Source: Pararge aegeria
Taxonomy: Eukaryota; Arthropoda; Insecta; Lepidoptera; Nymphalidae
Length of the DNA stretch: 64,000 bases
NCBI RefSeq assembly: GCF_905163445.1
Contig: NC_053199.1
Coordinates: forward strand, 15,704,001-15,768,000
Reading direction: 5' to 3'
In this document: positions 1-10,649 of the stretch, one piece after another
Position numbering within the stretch: the first letter of the stretch is position 1
Layout of the letters: each line of letters starts with the position of its first letter
Notes under the pieces: model-generated
What the model saw: the letters and a program-made list of their open reading frames with translations, nothing else
What the model was told of the DNA's origin: nothing
Databases searched by the model: none
Program-made: the position numbers and the translations under genes

Positions 1-1
1 T

Positions 2-157
2 GAAGCACTAGACGACATCGGCGGCATTCTAGGCTTCTGGAGTGAGCTTGTCTGGCCAGAGTGATGTGGGAATCCGCATCTAGTGGCCACACGTACAACG
101 GACGGTTCAGGCCAACCAAGTACGGAGTCGGCTCAGGAACAGTAGAAGAAGAAGAAG
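2..157 (+). mobile_element. LINE-1 3' end, copy a (runs in from the left edge)
   Basis: The first 63 bases read as the last 20 codons of an ORF ending LGFWSELVWPE-stop. This matches the C-terminus of the LINE ORF at 60.8-62.4 kb (LGFWNELGWLE). A GC-rich 3' UTR of about 80 bases follows and ends in a (GAA)n tail at 143-157. The 5' part lies outside the window. Directly abutted by a second 3' end of the same family. Confidence 0.8.
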
Positions 158-158
158 T

Positions 159-439
159 CCTTTGTGCAGAGCATGCATAGAGATAGAAGAGACAAACATA
201 CACGTAATGCTCCAATGCAATGGAGTGACAGAACAATACACAGAACTCCTTGGCTCTTCAGCAACAAGCCCTGAAGCCCTCGGCGACCTGGCCGGCCAGC
301 TAGGCTTCTCGAGTGAGCTCGTCTGCGTCAGCAGTGGCTTTCCGCTGGAGTGATCCAGCGGAAAGCCGCATCAAGTGGCCACACATACAACGGATGATTC
401 CGGACAACCAAGTGCGTAGACAGGCCCGAGAAGAAGAAG
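159..439 (+). mobile_element. LINE-1 3' end, copy b, 5'-truncated
   Basis: An open frame from 159 to 353 begins PLCRAC, includes the zinc-knuckle pattern Cx2C..H..C (CRAC...HVMLQC) and ends SGFPLE-stop. It aligns with the last ~60 residues of the 60.8-kb LINE ORF (SPLCRACMEKNE...HVILEC). A 3' UTR like that of copy a and a (GAA)4 tail at about 429-439 follow. The copy starts immediately after the GAA tail of copy a, which suggests insertion at that tail. It has a fragment of ORF only and cannot make a full protein. Confidence 0.8.
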
Positions 440-1140
440 CTGACGAGCCGGGCAGATGGCTTAACTTGTTATCCCAGACACGGTAGTGAAAAGCGTCAAT
501 TTCTTATTGGGACTTAATTAAATAAGTATAGGTGAGATACTTCGAGAATGTACAGGCTGTTTCCATCAGACGCCAAATGACTGAGCTTTCTCACCAGGCC
601 AAGAGTTTTCTTACGTTGATGTACGTGATATCGTTACGACTACCTTTGCTTTAATGTTTAAATTAGGCTTATTTTTGTTTTCTTAATGTATTATACTTGT
701 GTGCGCATAAAGCAATGAAACAAACAAACAGACTCATAGTTACGAGCATACATCGGTGACGTAAGTTATCTTTGGCAACATGTACTGCTTAAAGACGTTG
801 TTTGGCTGTAAGGACTTTTGACAGTAAATTATAGCTTGTAAGTTATTAAATATTAGGTATTTCGGTTGAAGATTACAATGTGAGTCATCTATTAAATATC
901 CAAACATTGTCCGACGACATTGAGTTATGTGTATCGGGATTAATCGAGAATATATGCCCTTTATCTCATTTCCTTACCGCCATGTGTAGGGTTGCCTCTC
1001 ACGGGACTTATAAATACATTTTTTATAATGATAATGTGCTAACTTGGCACAAAAATAACACATTAAAATACAAATTTTAGATAAGTGAAAATCTAGCTAG
1101 CTTGATTTTTATTACAGAACTTATTCTGAGTAAAACTCAT
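440..1140. other. no gene; possible old retroelement 3' UTR
   Basis: AT-rich with no convincing ORF. Around 640-740 the sequence resembles a LINE 3' UTR (GCATAAAGCAATGAAACAAAC followed by CAAA repeats), but I cannot assign it to a family seen elsewhere in the window. Confidence 0.3.
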
Positions 1141-1330
1141 GGACATGGAAAAATGTCCGTGTGATGAACATGAATGTTTTTCAGTGTCTGGGTGTTTATC
1201 TGTATATTATAAGTATTAGTGTGTATTATATTCATAAAAAAATTCATCAGCTATCTTCGTGCATATAACACAAGCTACAATTACTTTAGGGCTAGATGGC
1301 GATGTGTGTATTGTCGTACATTTATTTATT
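1141..1330 (+). mobile_element. SINE-A fragment (body and tail, tRNA-like head missing)
   Basis: Begins at the GGAAAAATGTCCGTGTGATG block and continues through the GATGAACATGAATG, TTCAGTGTCTGGGTG and AGATGGCGATGTGTG blocks of the family described at 42959. It ends in the usual TTTATTTATTT-like tail. The A/B-box head is absent. Confidence 0.8.
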
Positions 1331-2149
1331 TAATTAAATCAAAAAATATATATAAAGTAATGAAACATGTCACATCAGAATATCTTTTATATGTATAAAT
1401 ATGCAAAGACAAACCACAAAAGTTTGCGAAGCAATTTTATGTCTTCATATTCGTTTAGTAGCTATTGTCGAGCTCCGTGTTCAATAAATGAAGGAAATTC
1501 GAATTCAGTATTTTAACATACGGTGAACACCACAGACGATAAAGTATTATATACTATTAATATATGATCGTCATCAAATTATGAAAAACTCTCGGTTTCC
1601 TTTCCGAGTGATTCCAGTGATTTTCGGTGAAGCGAGTGATATTCAATTGCACAAATTTAAAAAATCTAATCTGTCTGCATTCTTAAATTTAGCCCAACGG
1701 GTACATACCACGATAATATTTTGGATTGGTCGATATTTCGACTCAGTTGCACGGATCGTGCTCACGACGGGACTATATTTAAGAATGCTGATTAACCACG
1801 AAAATCTTAGTTTAAAATCTTTAATCTGTCTGTAAAGTTAAAATACAACAAGTGCCAACCCTGCCCCAAAGTCGCTCTATGAATCAATAAACGTACATCA
1901 GGGCTTAAGTAAACATTGAATAATGTTCCGAACGCAACCGAGATATCTTTATTATAATTTATTTCCAATAATATCGCCCATCGCGTCGCACCGACCGCGG
2001 TAATGAGAGAAAGCGTCACCGCACATGTAAACATTACATTGGAGTAAGCATGACCTTAATTACTATACTATCAATATAGTAACACAAAGAAACAAATTTA
2101 AAGTCAATGTCATAACTTTCTATATTCAAATAGATAACACTTTGTAGAC
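1331..2149. other. no gene seen
   Basis: AT-rich. Short ORFs on either strand have no recognisable domain. The block AATCTGTCTGCATTCTTAAA near 1670 partly recurs near 1785-1835, which hints at an old repeat. Confidence 0.3.
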
Positions 2150-2290
2150 ACCCCTTTGGTATAGTGGTGAGCCTGTGGTTTTTTAAGTTAAAGGTCCCGG
2201 GTGCGAAGAATTTTATTCTAGTCTGATCCAGTGTGCTTTGGTCGTAGCTAGTATTGGAATGGGTTTTCTGCCAAACCCCAAAAAGGTTAA
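2150..2290 (+). mobile_element. tRNA-derived SINE head, degenerate
   Basis: TTTGGTATAGTGGTGAGCC looks like a pol III A box. About 40 bases on, GGTCCCGGGTGCGA resembles a decayed B box. The downstream sequence does not fold as a tRNA, so this is read as a SINE relic and not a tRNA gene. Confidence 0.4.
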
Positions 2291-2490
2291 TTTGCTACCA
2301 TTTGTGACTATATCATCACTAATTATTAACTTGTAGTACTAGAATAGAAAAACATTACTGCCAAACAATCTCATTTTAAAATGATGCCAAACAGTAGTCA
2401 TTTTTTATATGTAAAGCCTCTATCACTCGAAATTACGTAATCTTTTGGAGCATTAAGAAGTTATGGTAGAATACAGAAACTCCCATAAAA

Positions 2491-2812
2491 TTCAAAAAAT
2501 TCAAAATTCAAAATTCATTTATTTCAAGTAGGTAGGTAGTATATAAGCACTTTTGAAACGTCAAGTCTGTCTGTGTGTAGTGACTCTACCACCGGTTCGG
2601 AAGGCAGATTCTACCGAGAAGAAGCCGGCAAGAAACTCAGCAGTTGCTCTTTTTCAATATCAACAATTTACATTTTACATTTTTAAATTAATTTTTCTAC
2701 TCAACCTTGTCATTAAGAAATTCATCAATTGTATAATAACCTCGCTGTAATAAATGTGTTTTAACACATTCTTTAAACTTATGCATTGGTAGGTCCAAAA
2801 TTACCTTACCGT
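2491..2812 (-). mobile_element. LINE-2 3' end
   Basis: Reverse copy of the family described at 40985. Its outer end carries the (TTGAATTT)n tail and AATAAATGAATTT, preceded by the GAGTTTCTTGCCGGCTTCTT and CGAACCGGTGGTAGAGTCAC blocks. The inner end (near 2740-2812) covers the decayed reverse-transcriptase C-terminus (HLLQRGYY-like). Confidence 0.8.
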
Positions 2813-3578
2813 ACATAGATACATGAGTCCTGAAAATATTTAATAACGACTAAGAAACCATGAGGTATCTTTGCATTGTCTGAGTCTCATACAAGACTGA
2901 GGTAAAAGCACCCGTATTTATATCAAAATACCCTCGGACACAATGTCATGAACATTGGTTGTATATTTGTTATTTGAAAACTATTTATATTTATTATATA
3001 AGAATTGCACATTTGTTAAACCTGATTTTATAAAATATCTAGCACATAGCAAGTCAATATTTAGCACTTTACTAATTTACTGAAACAAAAGCCTTTACAC
3101 CTATCACTCGAAATGACGTAAGGTTTCTAACGATTAACCCAAATCTGTTTGGACACCTGCAACGCAATTTAAACTATCGCGGGTGACATTATTTTTATTA
3201 TTTAGCGAGTTACGGCGAAATAAATAAACTCTCAGGCATACAAACATGAGCCCTGAAAATATTACACACCTTTTTGCAATCGTGTGGAAAGTGAACGACA
3301 CTTCAAGAGACTATATTTTATTATCATCACCACGGAATATTGAAATTGATTTACAAGACATTGCAATATGTCCAGGGCGCCGGCTCCGAGCGGTCCCTTT
3401 GTACAGATCAAGTACTAAGCTCGCAAATCCTTTATTTTTCATAAGCCCAGACGCAAAGGAATTAATTTAACTGTCAGTGTGGGTAAACAAAAATGTATCA
3501 TACATATCTCTTGCGTTTAATCCGGTAGGAAATATTATTATGATCAAATGTTTCTTCTATGTTAAACTTGTATATAAC
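2813..3578. other. no gene; degenerate local repeat
   Basis: A block TATCACTCGAAATKACGTAA occurs at about 2422 and again at about 3100. ACATGAGYCCTGAAAATATT occurs at about 2822 and 3243. The region therefore holds an old duplication of ~0.4-0.7 kb or two copies of one repeat. No coding signal. Confidence 0.35.
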
Positions 3579-4042
3579 TTATTAGCTGTTGCCTGCGACT
3601 TCGTCTGCGTTTGACTTTGTTTTTTGATGAGGCATTAAATTTAGTTGCAGTTCTAAAAAAAACTGAAGTATTCATTATCGCTAAGCCTTAAATGAGGGGT
3701 TTTCTGCTGTCCGCTGACGAGTTCTGTCCTCTATCTCCAACCACAGTTTGGGCAAAACTAGACACATATTATAACCTCTATAGTACAAAAATAATTATTT
3801 AAATCGGCTATAATTTGGTGTAATTTCTGGTGTAAAATCGTCAAACACTTTCATCCCCTCTTACAAAGGAACCGAGCTTAATGTCGGGATAAAAAGTATC
3901 CTATATTACTTCTAACACTTCCAAGAATATGTGTAAAAAGTTTCATGAGGATCGGTTAAGTAGTTTTTGGTGAAAGCGTAACAAACAAACTTACATTGAC
4001 ATTTTTAATATTAGTATATTAATAGGGATAGGGATAGGGATA
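3579..4042 (+). mobile_element. TAGR repeat, long subfamily
   Basis: Starts TTAGCTGTTGCCTGCGACTT and carries the AAGTTTCATGAGGATCGGTT block typical of a very common lepidopteran interspersed repeat. It ends in ACATTTTTAATATTAGTA and a (GGGATA)n tail at 4024-4042. It matches 45213-45655 over its whole length and 63725-64000 in reverse. No ORF; probably non-autonomous. The superfamily is not determinable here. Confidence 0.75.
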
Positions 4043-4297
4043 TATAACTTTCTATGTATAACTTGTGTAAGTATTTATAAACTGTAATGCAACAATATTT
4101 ATCACAATCCATCGTAACCTTTTGCGCACTGTTGCCTGAAACACAGGCTTATATACCTAGCTTAGGGACACTTGATTTATATATATCCAAGTATATTTAT
4201 TATAAGAATCGTATAAGTTATATTTATTGTGCAGAACTTGTAGTTTGTACCTATGTTTTATTGAAGAATTAAAAAATATTATTAATATTATTACTTT

Positions 4298-4475
4298 GAA
4301 TGCGAACGCGTGTTTGTTTGTTTTTACTTCTTTAACGCCTTATCTCAGCAACCAATCGACTTGGTTTTTGGCATAGAGTTATTTGTTATGTTATGTAACA
4401 AATGGTTGTCACGGGATTTGTAAAAAAACCATAATGCTACGAAAGCGTACCAAGAACGCGGGCAACCGCTGGTTT
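4298..4475 (-). mobile_element. TAGR-type fragment
   Basis: Contains the TTAACGCCTTATCTCAGCAACC..TTGGTTTTTGGCATAGAGTT pattern and a distal ACGCGGGCAACCGCT end. These are typical of reversed TAGR elements, whose + orientation begins with CTAGCGGTTGCCCGCG. Confidence 0.55.
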
Positions 4476-4484
4476 TATTTACAG

Positions 4485-4519
4485 TTTATGTAACCTAGTA
4501 TATTACTAGGTTACATAAA
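4485..4519. repeat. perfect hairpin, 16-bp arms, 3-nt loop
   Basis: Arm TTTATGTAACCTAGTA, loop TAT, then the exact reverse complement. It sits at the 5' boundary of the LINE-3 fragment that follows. Confidence 0.85.
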
Positions 4520-4905
4520 ATTCATATTTCGTTTAAAGGAAATTGCATACAATTTTACACAACTCCACATTGACATCTTGGAGATGTCTCTTAAAAAGTT
4601 CAAAATTTGTATTATAGAAAAGTCTTATTATAGTATAAAAGACTGCGTAATCGATAAAAAAGGTTAGGGTGTGAGTTATTGCTCTAACAAGGTTTCTCTT
4701 CTAATAATTTAAATGACAATGCGAGATGTTGATAACAAAAAAAAACACCCGGCTAAGTTATTTGTAGGGTTCATCTTAGACCAGGACGCACTTGGAACCC
4801 TCGTAGCTTTAGTTTTAAGTTTACGAATATGGTTATCACCATCATCTCACTATCGTGTACACATTTTTCATGTAATATACGCATCAAAAGATTTTTTTGA
4901 CTTTT
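4520..4905 (+). mobile_element. LINE-3 3' end with decayed RT C-terminus
   Basis: Frame FKICIIEKSYYSIKDC, then a stop shortly after, matches the RT C-terminus of the better copy at 13690. A run of A with CACCCGGCTAAGTT, the ACCAGGACGCACTTGGAACC block and the TATCACCATCATCTCACTA block follow. The end is a worn TTTTTTGACTTTTGA tail. Confidence 0.75.
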
Positions 4906-4954
4906 GAAAACATTTGACTTTATTTATACAAAAGCGGGGACCGGGGCACTTTTG

Positions 4955-5033
4955 GAGCTTTATTTTTAAGTTTTTCGAATCGCCATCATCTCACTTCTAT
5001 GTACATACGTTAGGTACATGCGCATCAAAAGTG
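4955..5033 (+). mobile_element. LINE-3 3' UTR fragment
   Basis: The segment ATCGCCATCATCTCACT-like to CGCATCAAAAGTG belongs to the LINE-3 3' UTR. The remainder of this copy may resume at 5868, with CGCATCTAAAGTG repeated there; see the separate finding. Confidence 0.55.
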
Positions 5034-5593
5034 AAATCTACTAATTTGTCTTTAACTATTTACCCCGGAAATAGGGAATCCATGGATACCGCCTCGCTAT
5101 CTGATAACTTCTACAATAAGGCATCCAGTTACGATTTAATTTGGTAAACATGTACCTAACAATGACACACGCGCCAGCACACGGGTGTCCAGATCACCAC
5201 TGCGTCTCCAGGATCCAATTTTTAAGTCAACCCTTCCAAAAAGCATGAATGGGCCATGTTTACCCCAACAACAAACTGTTTGCCAAGCCGCTTCCCGCAA
5301 TTCAAAAGGGACCGTGTCTTCCCAATATTTGGTAAAACCTTTGACAAACAACTGGCTTCAATGGGGCATGTAAAACATTTGCCCAACACCTTGCGGTTGG
5401 TACTTGGTGGGATCGATTTCCTGTTGACACACGATAAGGGCTCTAACAAACATCGTATGGAATGTTAACACGTTGGGACACCCGTATTATTACTTTCTCA
5501 GTGCTGTTTACTGTTGCGGCGCATCTCGGACAAAAAAGTTACCCCTCCTCAGTTTCACTATAATTTTCTACACTTTCTGATCTTTAGTAACTG
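5034..5593. other. no assignable gene
   Basis: Moderate GC, with several overlapping 60-76 codon ORFs on both strands at 5136-5470. None shows a known motif, and their mutual overlap makes them unlikely as genes. This could be unrecognised transposon coding DNA. Confidence 0.3.
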
Positions 5594-5830
5594 TAATCAT
5601 CATCAATTCAACCGATTCTAGATAGGTCGATGGAAACTAGGGACCGCTAGTTTCCATCGACCCGCCTAATGTCGTCCGTCCACCATGTTGGGGGTCGAAC
5701 TATGCTGTGTTTACCGGTGTAGGGCCCGCCCTTTCAGCACCCGAAGATCCCAATATTCGAAGCTATGTGCCCCGCCAATTGCCACTTCAGCTTCGCGATT
5801 CACTGAGCTACGTCGGTAACTCTAGTTCTT
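5594..5830 (-). pseudogene. RTE-like endonuclease/RT polyprotein, C-terminal remnant
   Basis: The minus strand reads RVTDVAQ-stop-IAKLKWQLAGHIA and then VRPPTWWTDDIRRVDGN-stop. That is the hallmark C-terminal signature of RTE-type LINE polyproteins (IAKLKWQWAGHI...GRPPTRWTDDI). Several stop codons and an internal gap show it is dead. An ATCATCATC stretch at 5597 on the + strand is the expected simple-repeat tail on the 3' side. Confidence 0.75.
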
Positions 5831-5867
5831 CTACTAATCATAATATATCTTCTAATAATCATATATA

Positions 5868-5936
5868 CGCATCTAAAGTGCCACCTAGGAGCAATGGAAT
5901 AAAGATATTTTTGACTTTAACTTTATACAAAATATG
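5868..5936 (+). mobile_element. LINE-3 3' tail fragment
   Basis: CGCATCTAAAGTGCCACCTA followed by GGAATAAAGATATTTTTGAC is the terminal block of LINE-3 (compare 18160-18215). Confidence 0.65.
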
Positions 5937-6000
5937 AGATGACATTTTTCACAAACTATACACCTAATAATATTATGTAAATAAATATTTTAATTTATGG

Positions 6001-6190
6001 ACTAATCAGATGGCCCAAATGTCGGTAAGTGAATAACCATCGTCTAAAATCAGAGAAAGATTTCGCGGGGCTTACAAGTAACACGTAGCTGTTAAGGTTT
6101 ATTATTACATCGGCGACCACGCCCTTCAGACCGGTAAACGGGGAAGCTGCTTCGCGGCAGAATTAATCATGGCTGTAGTTATTCCTATCT
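6001..6190 (-). mobile_element. K SINE-like element
   Basis: Reverse copy of the family described at 22575. It shows the CACGCCCTTCAGACCGGT, GCTGCTTCGCGGCAGAA and ACCATCGTCTAAAATCAGAG blocks. Confidence 0.65.
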
Positions 6191-7289
6191 ATCTCAAAAA
6201 TCCTAATTCTACTACTACTACTAACTGATGCCGAAATTATTACGTATAAAGAGAACAGATTTGCTACCTACGGAAGAGATTTGGAATCGGGCGGTTGGGA
6301 TTTGGTTACTGTACAGACCAAAACTATCTCGTTAGCTTCATTCATGAATTCCTGACGCCCTGGTATTTTAAATATAGTAAATACCAACAACTTCATTAGT
6401 AATAATTGTTATCTTTATTTGACAACGTGCCCGGCGACTAATTTCGACAGAAAATACTACAAAGCAGCGTGTTTGAGCTGTCGTACCTGTAGTTTTCAGA
6501 TGACGAATGTATCAATGAAAACCCTCTCACTATAATTGAAATAAAGAATAATTAGGAACACGAATTGACTGTCTCCTAAAAAAAAGCTATATATTAACCA
6601 AAAAGATATAGAAAACTTTACAATTTCAAGGGTGTAACAAAAAGATTCAAACAACTTTTTGCATAGAAGTGTTAGGTTCGGTTAAATACGGATTTTAAAT
6701 CACCGTCATCCCACATAATTTATTATTATTTAAAAATGTTTTATTACTTTAAGAATGTAGAACTTGTTACTTTTATTGATTTTAACTACGTCAAGAATAT
6801 TTATTAGACGGTTAGTTGGCTGATTTTAATGAAACCAGCCAATGACATCAATGCAGAAAAACATCGACCAATCACAACCCGCAGTGGCGGTGGGGTGATT
6901 GGTGAAGGTGGAAAGACGAATACAAAAAGTGTGAATTATTAAGAAGAAAAAGGAAAAATTATAATTAAAATACTAAAAGAAGAAAGTTGTGTTTATTTTC
7001 ACTGACCCTTCAGAAGATTACTTCATAAATGATTATATTCTAGAATTACCTGGGAAAACCTCTGTTTTCTGGCACTTCGGTTTTTACCCACAATACATAC
7101 TTATCTTGTCTGCATTCCTACATAATCAATAACAATTATTACAAGTATATAATATCTTATCAGTTGATATTACCAAAACATATTATATCGAGCATTAATA
7201 AGGAAAATGCACTTATCTTATAGATATTGCAGCAATGCAAATGCTGATAGATGTCTTAGAAGACGTGGCAAGTTCATCATTAACAAGCC
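6191..7289. other. no gene; inverted CCAAT-like pair
   Basis: AT-rich. Near 6870 CCAATCAC and GTGATTGG face each other around a GC-rich core (GCAGTGGCGGTGG). A purine-rich stretch with long A runs follows at 6940-6990. No ORF of note. Confidence 0.3.
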
Positions 7290-7385
7290 GACTACATGGC
7301 ACAGGTTTCCTCCTAGAATAAGATGGATTTAGGCCGTAGTCCACCACGTTGGGCTAGTGTAGATTGGTGGACTTCACACACCTTT
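7290..7385 (-). mobile_element. SINE-C 3' fragment
   Basis: TTTAGGCCGTAGTCCACCAC and GATTGGTGGACTTCACACAC are the reverse of the SINE-C body described at 23385. Confidence 0.7.
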
Positions 7386-7427
7386 GAATTACACCAAACA
7401 GTTTTGATATGTGACGTTTAGCGACGT

Positions 7428-7820
7428 TAAGCGCCGTCTACTTCTTTTGGTCCGTTAGGGAAAAATGATGAGAGTAAATTAATACAATGCGCGCGTACAC
7501 TGTCACAAAAAACCGACACCCTCAAATTAGCTATAGTCAACATTTTAGTTTTTCAAAAAAATGTTTTGACACATACACTTTCAGTTGTCAAAGTCGGGCT
7601 CATTCCAAAATCTCAAATTTGAATGCGAGTTAAACTTAGTTGTACGATATGAGATAACAAGATATAATAAAACTTTTAATGTATTAAATACCTTTTTTTT
7701 ATTTTAGTGTGTTTTTTTCAACAAACGTTAGAATAAGGCGTAAGTAAAAATTTTATCTTGTTACTGCAAAGAAGTATAACTGTTGACGCGTGTACATAAG
7801 TACACACACGTTTTTTTTTT
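7428..7820 (-). mobile_element. MITE-F, non-autonomous DNA-transposon-like repeat
   Basis: Same element as 31260-31575. One end carries TACTTCTTTTGGTCCGTTAGG and the other AAAGAAGTATAACTGTTGAC, so the ends are in inverted orientation. It has CACTGTCACAAAAAACCGAC inside and a GTGTACATAAGTACAC palindrome just beyond one end. No ORF. The strand is nominal. Confidence 0.6.
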
Positions 7821-8194
7821 AACAACCCTAAATCCGTACGAAAAATGAAAAGTATGGAAATACGCATCGGCACCAAAATGCCACACTTTGTGGCAATATC
7901 CATAACCTATACAAGTTAGGTTATATGAGTTGCCTAGTGAAATTGGTGAAAGGTAAATGTATGCCTAAGAATCTTCTTTGATTAGGCGTTCCTTACGTAG
8001 TCTTGGCCTTGAACGTCGTTATGAAAACGGGCATGAATGTATCAAGAAGTGTCAAATTTAGCGTAACAAGGTACATTTTGCGCGAAGTACCTCGAATACT
8101 TTGCGGCCATGACCACGACTGGTCAAGATTGTGTTCTCAACCTTGGTCGAAGAAACCCCGAGCAAGGCTACATACGATTTTCGTTGAAGTTGGG

Positions 8195-8440
8195 AAATGT
8201 TAACAGAAACCGTGTACACGACTAATATTGAAGACTCAAATACCACTCCACTTTAGTATACTTTTCAGGCAGTTATTTTTATTTATTCCATTTATCAGTT
8301 GACAGAAATTGTCTAATGTTGTAAACGTTTACTATTGGGGAAACTAACCAACCAAATGGGGAATTGGGGAAAAAGTTTTTGAGCTTAAAGTTTGTGTTAA
8401 ATTCGGATGTTAAGGGACACGTGAGCGGGGCGATTTTATT
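8195..8440 (+). mobile_element. S repeat, degenerate
   Basis: AACAGAAACCGTGTACACGA, ATATTGAAGACTC and CCACTCCACTTTAGTAT recur at 15780 and, reversed, at 34165-34365 and 51365. Downstream it shares a TTTATCAGTTGACAG..GTTTAC block with the reversed copies. No coding content. Confidence 0.5.
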
Positions 8441-8655
8441 GTTTTTGGACATAATGCACTGCATGCAATAATGGCTGAATGAGGTTTCTGTGTATTCTTC
8501 ATTCTGTTTCAATAAAAGTGATACTCTCACTACTTGGTATAAGATGATAGTGGGTTAAGCTGTTAGGAGTATGGCACTTATGTTAAACCCCTAATTGGTT
8601 TCGACACGCCATCGTACTGGAATGCTTAATCGCTTGTCGGCACGTCTTTGTAGGT

Positions 8656-8735
8656 TGTGTGGTAACCAGACACGGCCGAACCCACAGCCTTGGACTCAGA
8701 AAGCAGGGTCGCTGCCCACTTCGCCAAATTACTTG
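8656..8735 (-). mobile_element. SINE-A head fragment
   Basis: Reverse of the tRNA-like head: the CACAGCCTTGGACTCAGAAA and GCAGGGTCGCTGCCCACTTC blocks. The body is missing. Confidence 0.7.
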
Positions 8736-9499
8736 ACTTTTGGGATTCTCTAGACAAATCTAGGTGGCCCGACGCGGTGTTTCGGGTTTTGCCTACAACA
8801 TAATATGCAAACATATATTGTTATTAAACATTAATATTTCACGCTCCGCTACTTGTGGTTTTCCATCATTGAAAATAAATGTTTGTTTTATAAATATTAC
8901 GTAACCAAGCGGATTAACTTATTCATTGATTTGGACTGTGAGAATTTATTCGCATTACAAGTATTCTAAAGTACGGCTCGGCACGATTTGCTTATAAAAC
9001 TCCAATTCTGATGAAACATAACATCGCACCTGTACCTAATAAAAAAAAATTCTTAAGGTAGTACTTAGAGCCTAACTGCTTCGTAAGTCAACGTCAAAGC
9101 AAAGTCAAAAATATCTAATTCTGTTAATTCTACCTACCGATCTACACTTGGTAGACGGCCTGTACCACTTTTCACTCTGAGAGGAGACCCGTACATATAA
9201 TGATGATATAAGAATGATTATTTATGTACAAGTAGAAATTTCATCCACAGAATTTTCCGCTGCTGGCGCCTTTTTAAAAGTATATATAAAAGCAATAAAA
9301 TATAATAAACGGATAAAGATTAATTCTCTTGATTGACTATATTATTATATCGATCTGATTATTAAAATATTCATTGATAACGTAATTCCTTAGATAATAT
9401 AAGAAATATTCTTTTTAATAAGTCGTAGTTGTTGACACACCCGCTTAAATGACATAGTTCACATTGTGCTAGTAGCATTGTTCTTTTAGTCGTTCTTCT
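8736..9499. other. no gene seen
   Basis: AT-rich, no recognisable domains or repeat blocks apart from simple A/T runs. Confidence 0.3.
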
Positions 9500-9815
9500 C
9501 ACACACCGTAGGTTGACATAGGCATTTCACTTCTTGTGACGGATGCGGGGAATCCGTTACCCATTGGAGATAACTCCTCGGATTGGAAGGTGCAACCTGT
9601 TTTTCCCGTGCGCCTTCGGCGATTTGTAGTCATGGGTCTGCTACGACGGGCGCCGCTAGCTGGGTCGCGGTTGTGTGCGAAAGCGTTCCCGTGGCCCTGC
9701 CTGACTTGTTGGAACACCGTGGGCATTGAGCCGTTAAGAGTCCAACATAACCTCCCTCCTGCCTCCCCGTGGTACGGTAGTATCCCAAAGTATTGCACCA
9801 CGAAAAAAAAAGGCA
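9500..9815. other. GC-rich island with overlapping ORFs on both strands, unidentified
   Basis: About 300 bases clearly richer in G+C than the surroundings. They are open on the + strand (94 codons) and the - strand (105 codons, starting MPTVFQQVRQGHGNAFAHN). The + strand ends in a short A run at 9803-9812. Neither product shows a motif I recognise. A transposon 5' part or a SINE-like retroposon with a poly-A end are the best guesses. Confidence 0.35.
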
Positions 9816-9839
9816 TTTGACTATGATTTCTTAATGTAC

Positions 9840-9950
9840 TCTATTCCAGAGTGCTGGCTGCATATGGCCTCCACCATGGTTACCACCCTACCGACAAAAA
9901 CCTAGTGTTCCAATACGGTGCTGAGTAGAAATCACTGCATCATTACCATG
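9840..9950 (+). mobile_element. SINE-B fragment, degenerate
   Basis: Short matches to the SINE-B body: GGTTACCACCCTACCGACAA, AGTGTTCC and ACTGCATCATTACCA in the expected order. Confidence 0.4.
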
Positions 9951-10429
9951 TCGCAATATACTCGTATATTCATTATAGTGTCTTCTATGACGTTGACTTG
10001 GGCTTTATCATAAAAGATGACCATGTATGAAGATGACCATTTGCCATTAGTAAGTAATAGTAAGAAAACTCAGCGTAGCAAACTCTTCGTAGAAAAATTA
10101 TTAAGAGTATAATAGTCAACTGTATACATTACTGAAACAGTGTAGTCAGGTGTTGAAATGATCTTACTAGTTTCAACGACTGGAACAATGTGAATTGGCC
10201 ATCTAATCACAACCATAACAAATATAAAATTACAGTGTGATTATTAAGTTATATCTTTTCTACGGAAAATGAATTGTTATTTATATCTATTTTTTGTTTA
10301 GTTTATAATAATACATTTCTTTGTTCAGACAAATACATTTTTAGTGTTGCGGAAGTGCTCCAACCTGTAGGGCTAACAAATGCGCCCGACGAGTTAATAA
10401 TATCTACAATTTTCTCGTTTTAATTAGGT
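9951..10429. other. no gene seen
   Basis: AT-rich sequence without recognisable features. Confidence 0.3.
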
Positions 10430-10605
10430 TGCGCTGGTCATCTCGAAGATATCTCTATGTTTGTATTAAACGTAAGTTCCTAGAAAAGTCTTATTATTAT
10501 AGTATAAGGGATTATTTAAATGATGAAATACGAGGACGCGTTTGTCCCCCCTCAACCCTCGTAGCTTTAGCTTTAAGTTTACGAATGTAGTAATCGCCGT
10601 AATTT
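10430..10605 (+). mobile_element. LINE-3 fragment
   Basis: CATCTCGAAGATATCTCTAT, AAGTCTTATTATTATAGTAT and CAACCCTCGTAGCTTTAGCT are LINE-3 RT-end and 3' UTR blocks, with an internal deletion joining the coding end to the UTR. Confidence 0.7.
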
Positions 10606-10649
10606 CACTAAGAACATAATAATAAGTAGGCATAAGTTAAAACAGTTTT

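Noticed and set aside
2150..2230. tRNA gene
   Set aside because: A- and B-box-like words are present, but no cloverleaf can be drawn and no T run terminates it. Read as a SINE relic.
6870..6910. LTR retrotransposon promoter (facing CCAAT boxes)
   Set aside because: No TG..CA ends, primer-binding site or second LTR could be found in the window.
9499..9820. Two overlapping ORFs of 94 and 105 codons as genes
   Set aside because: They are antisense to each other in a GC-rich stretch where stops are rare. No domain, no start context, no splice or promoter evidence.
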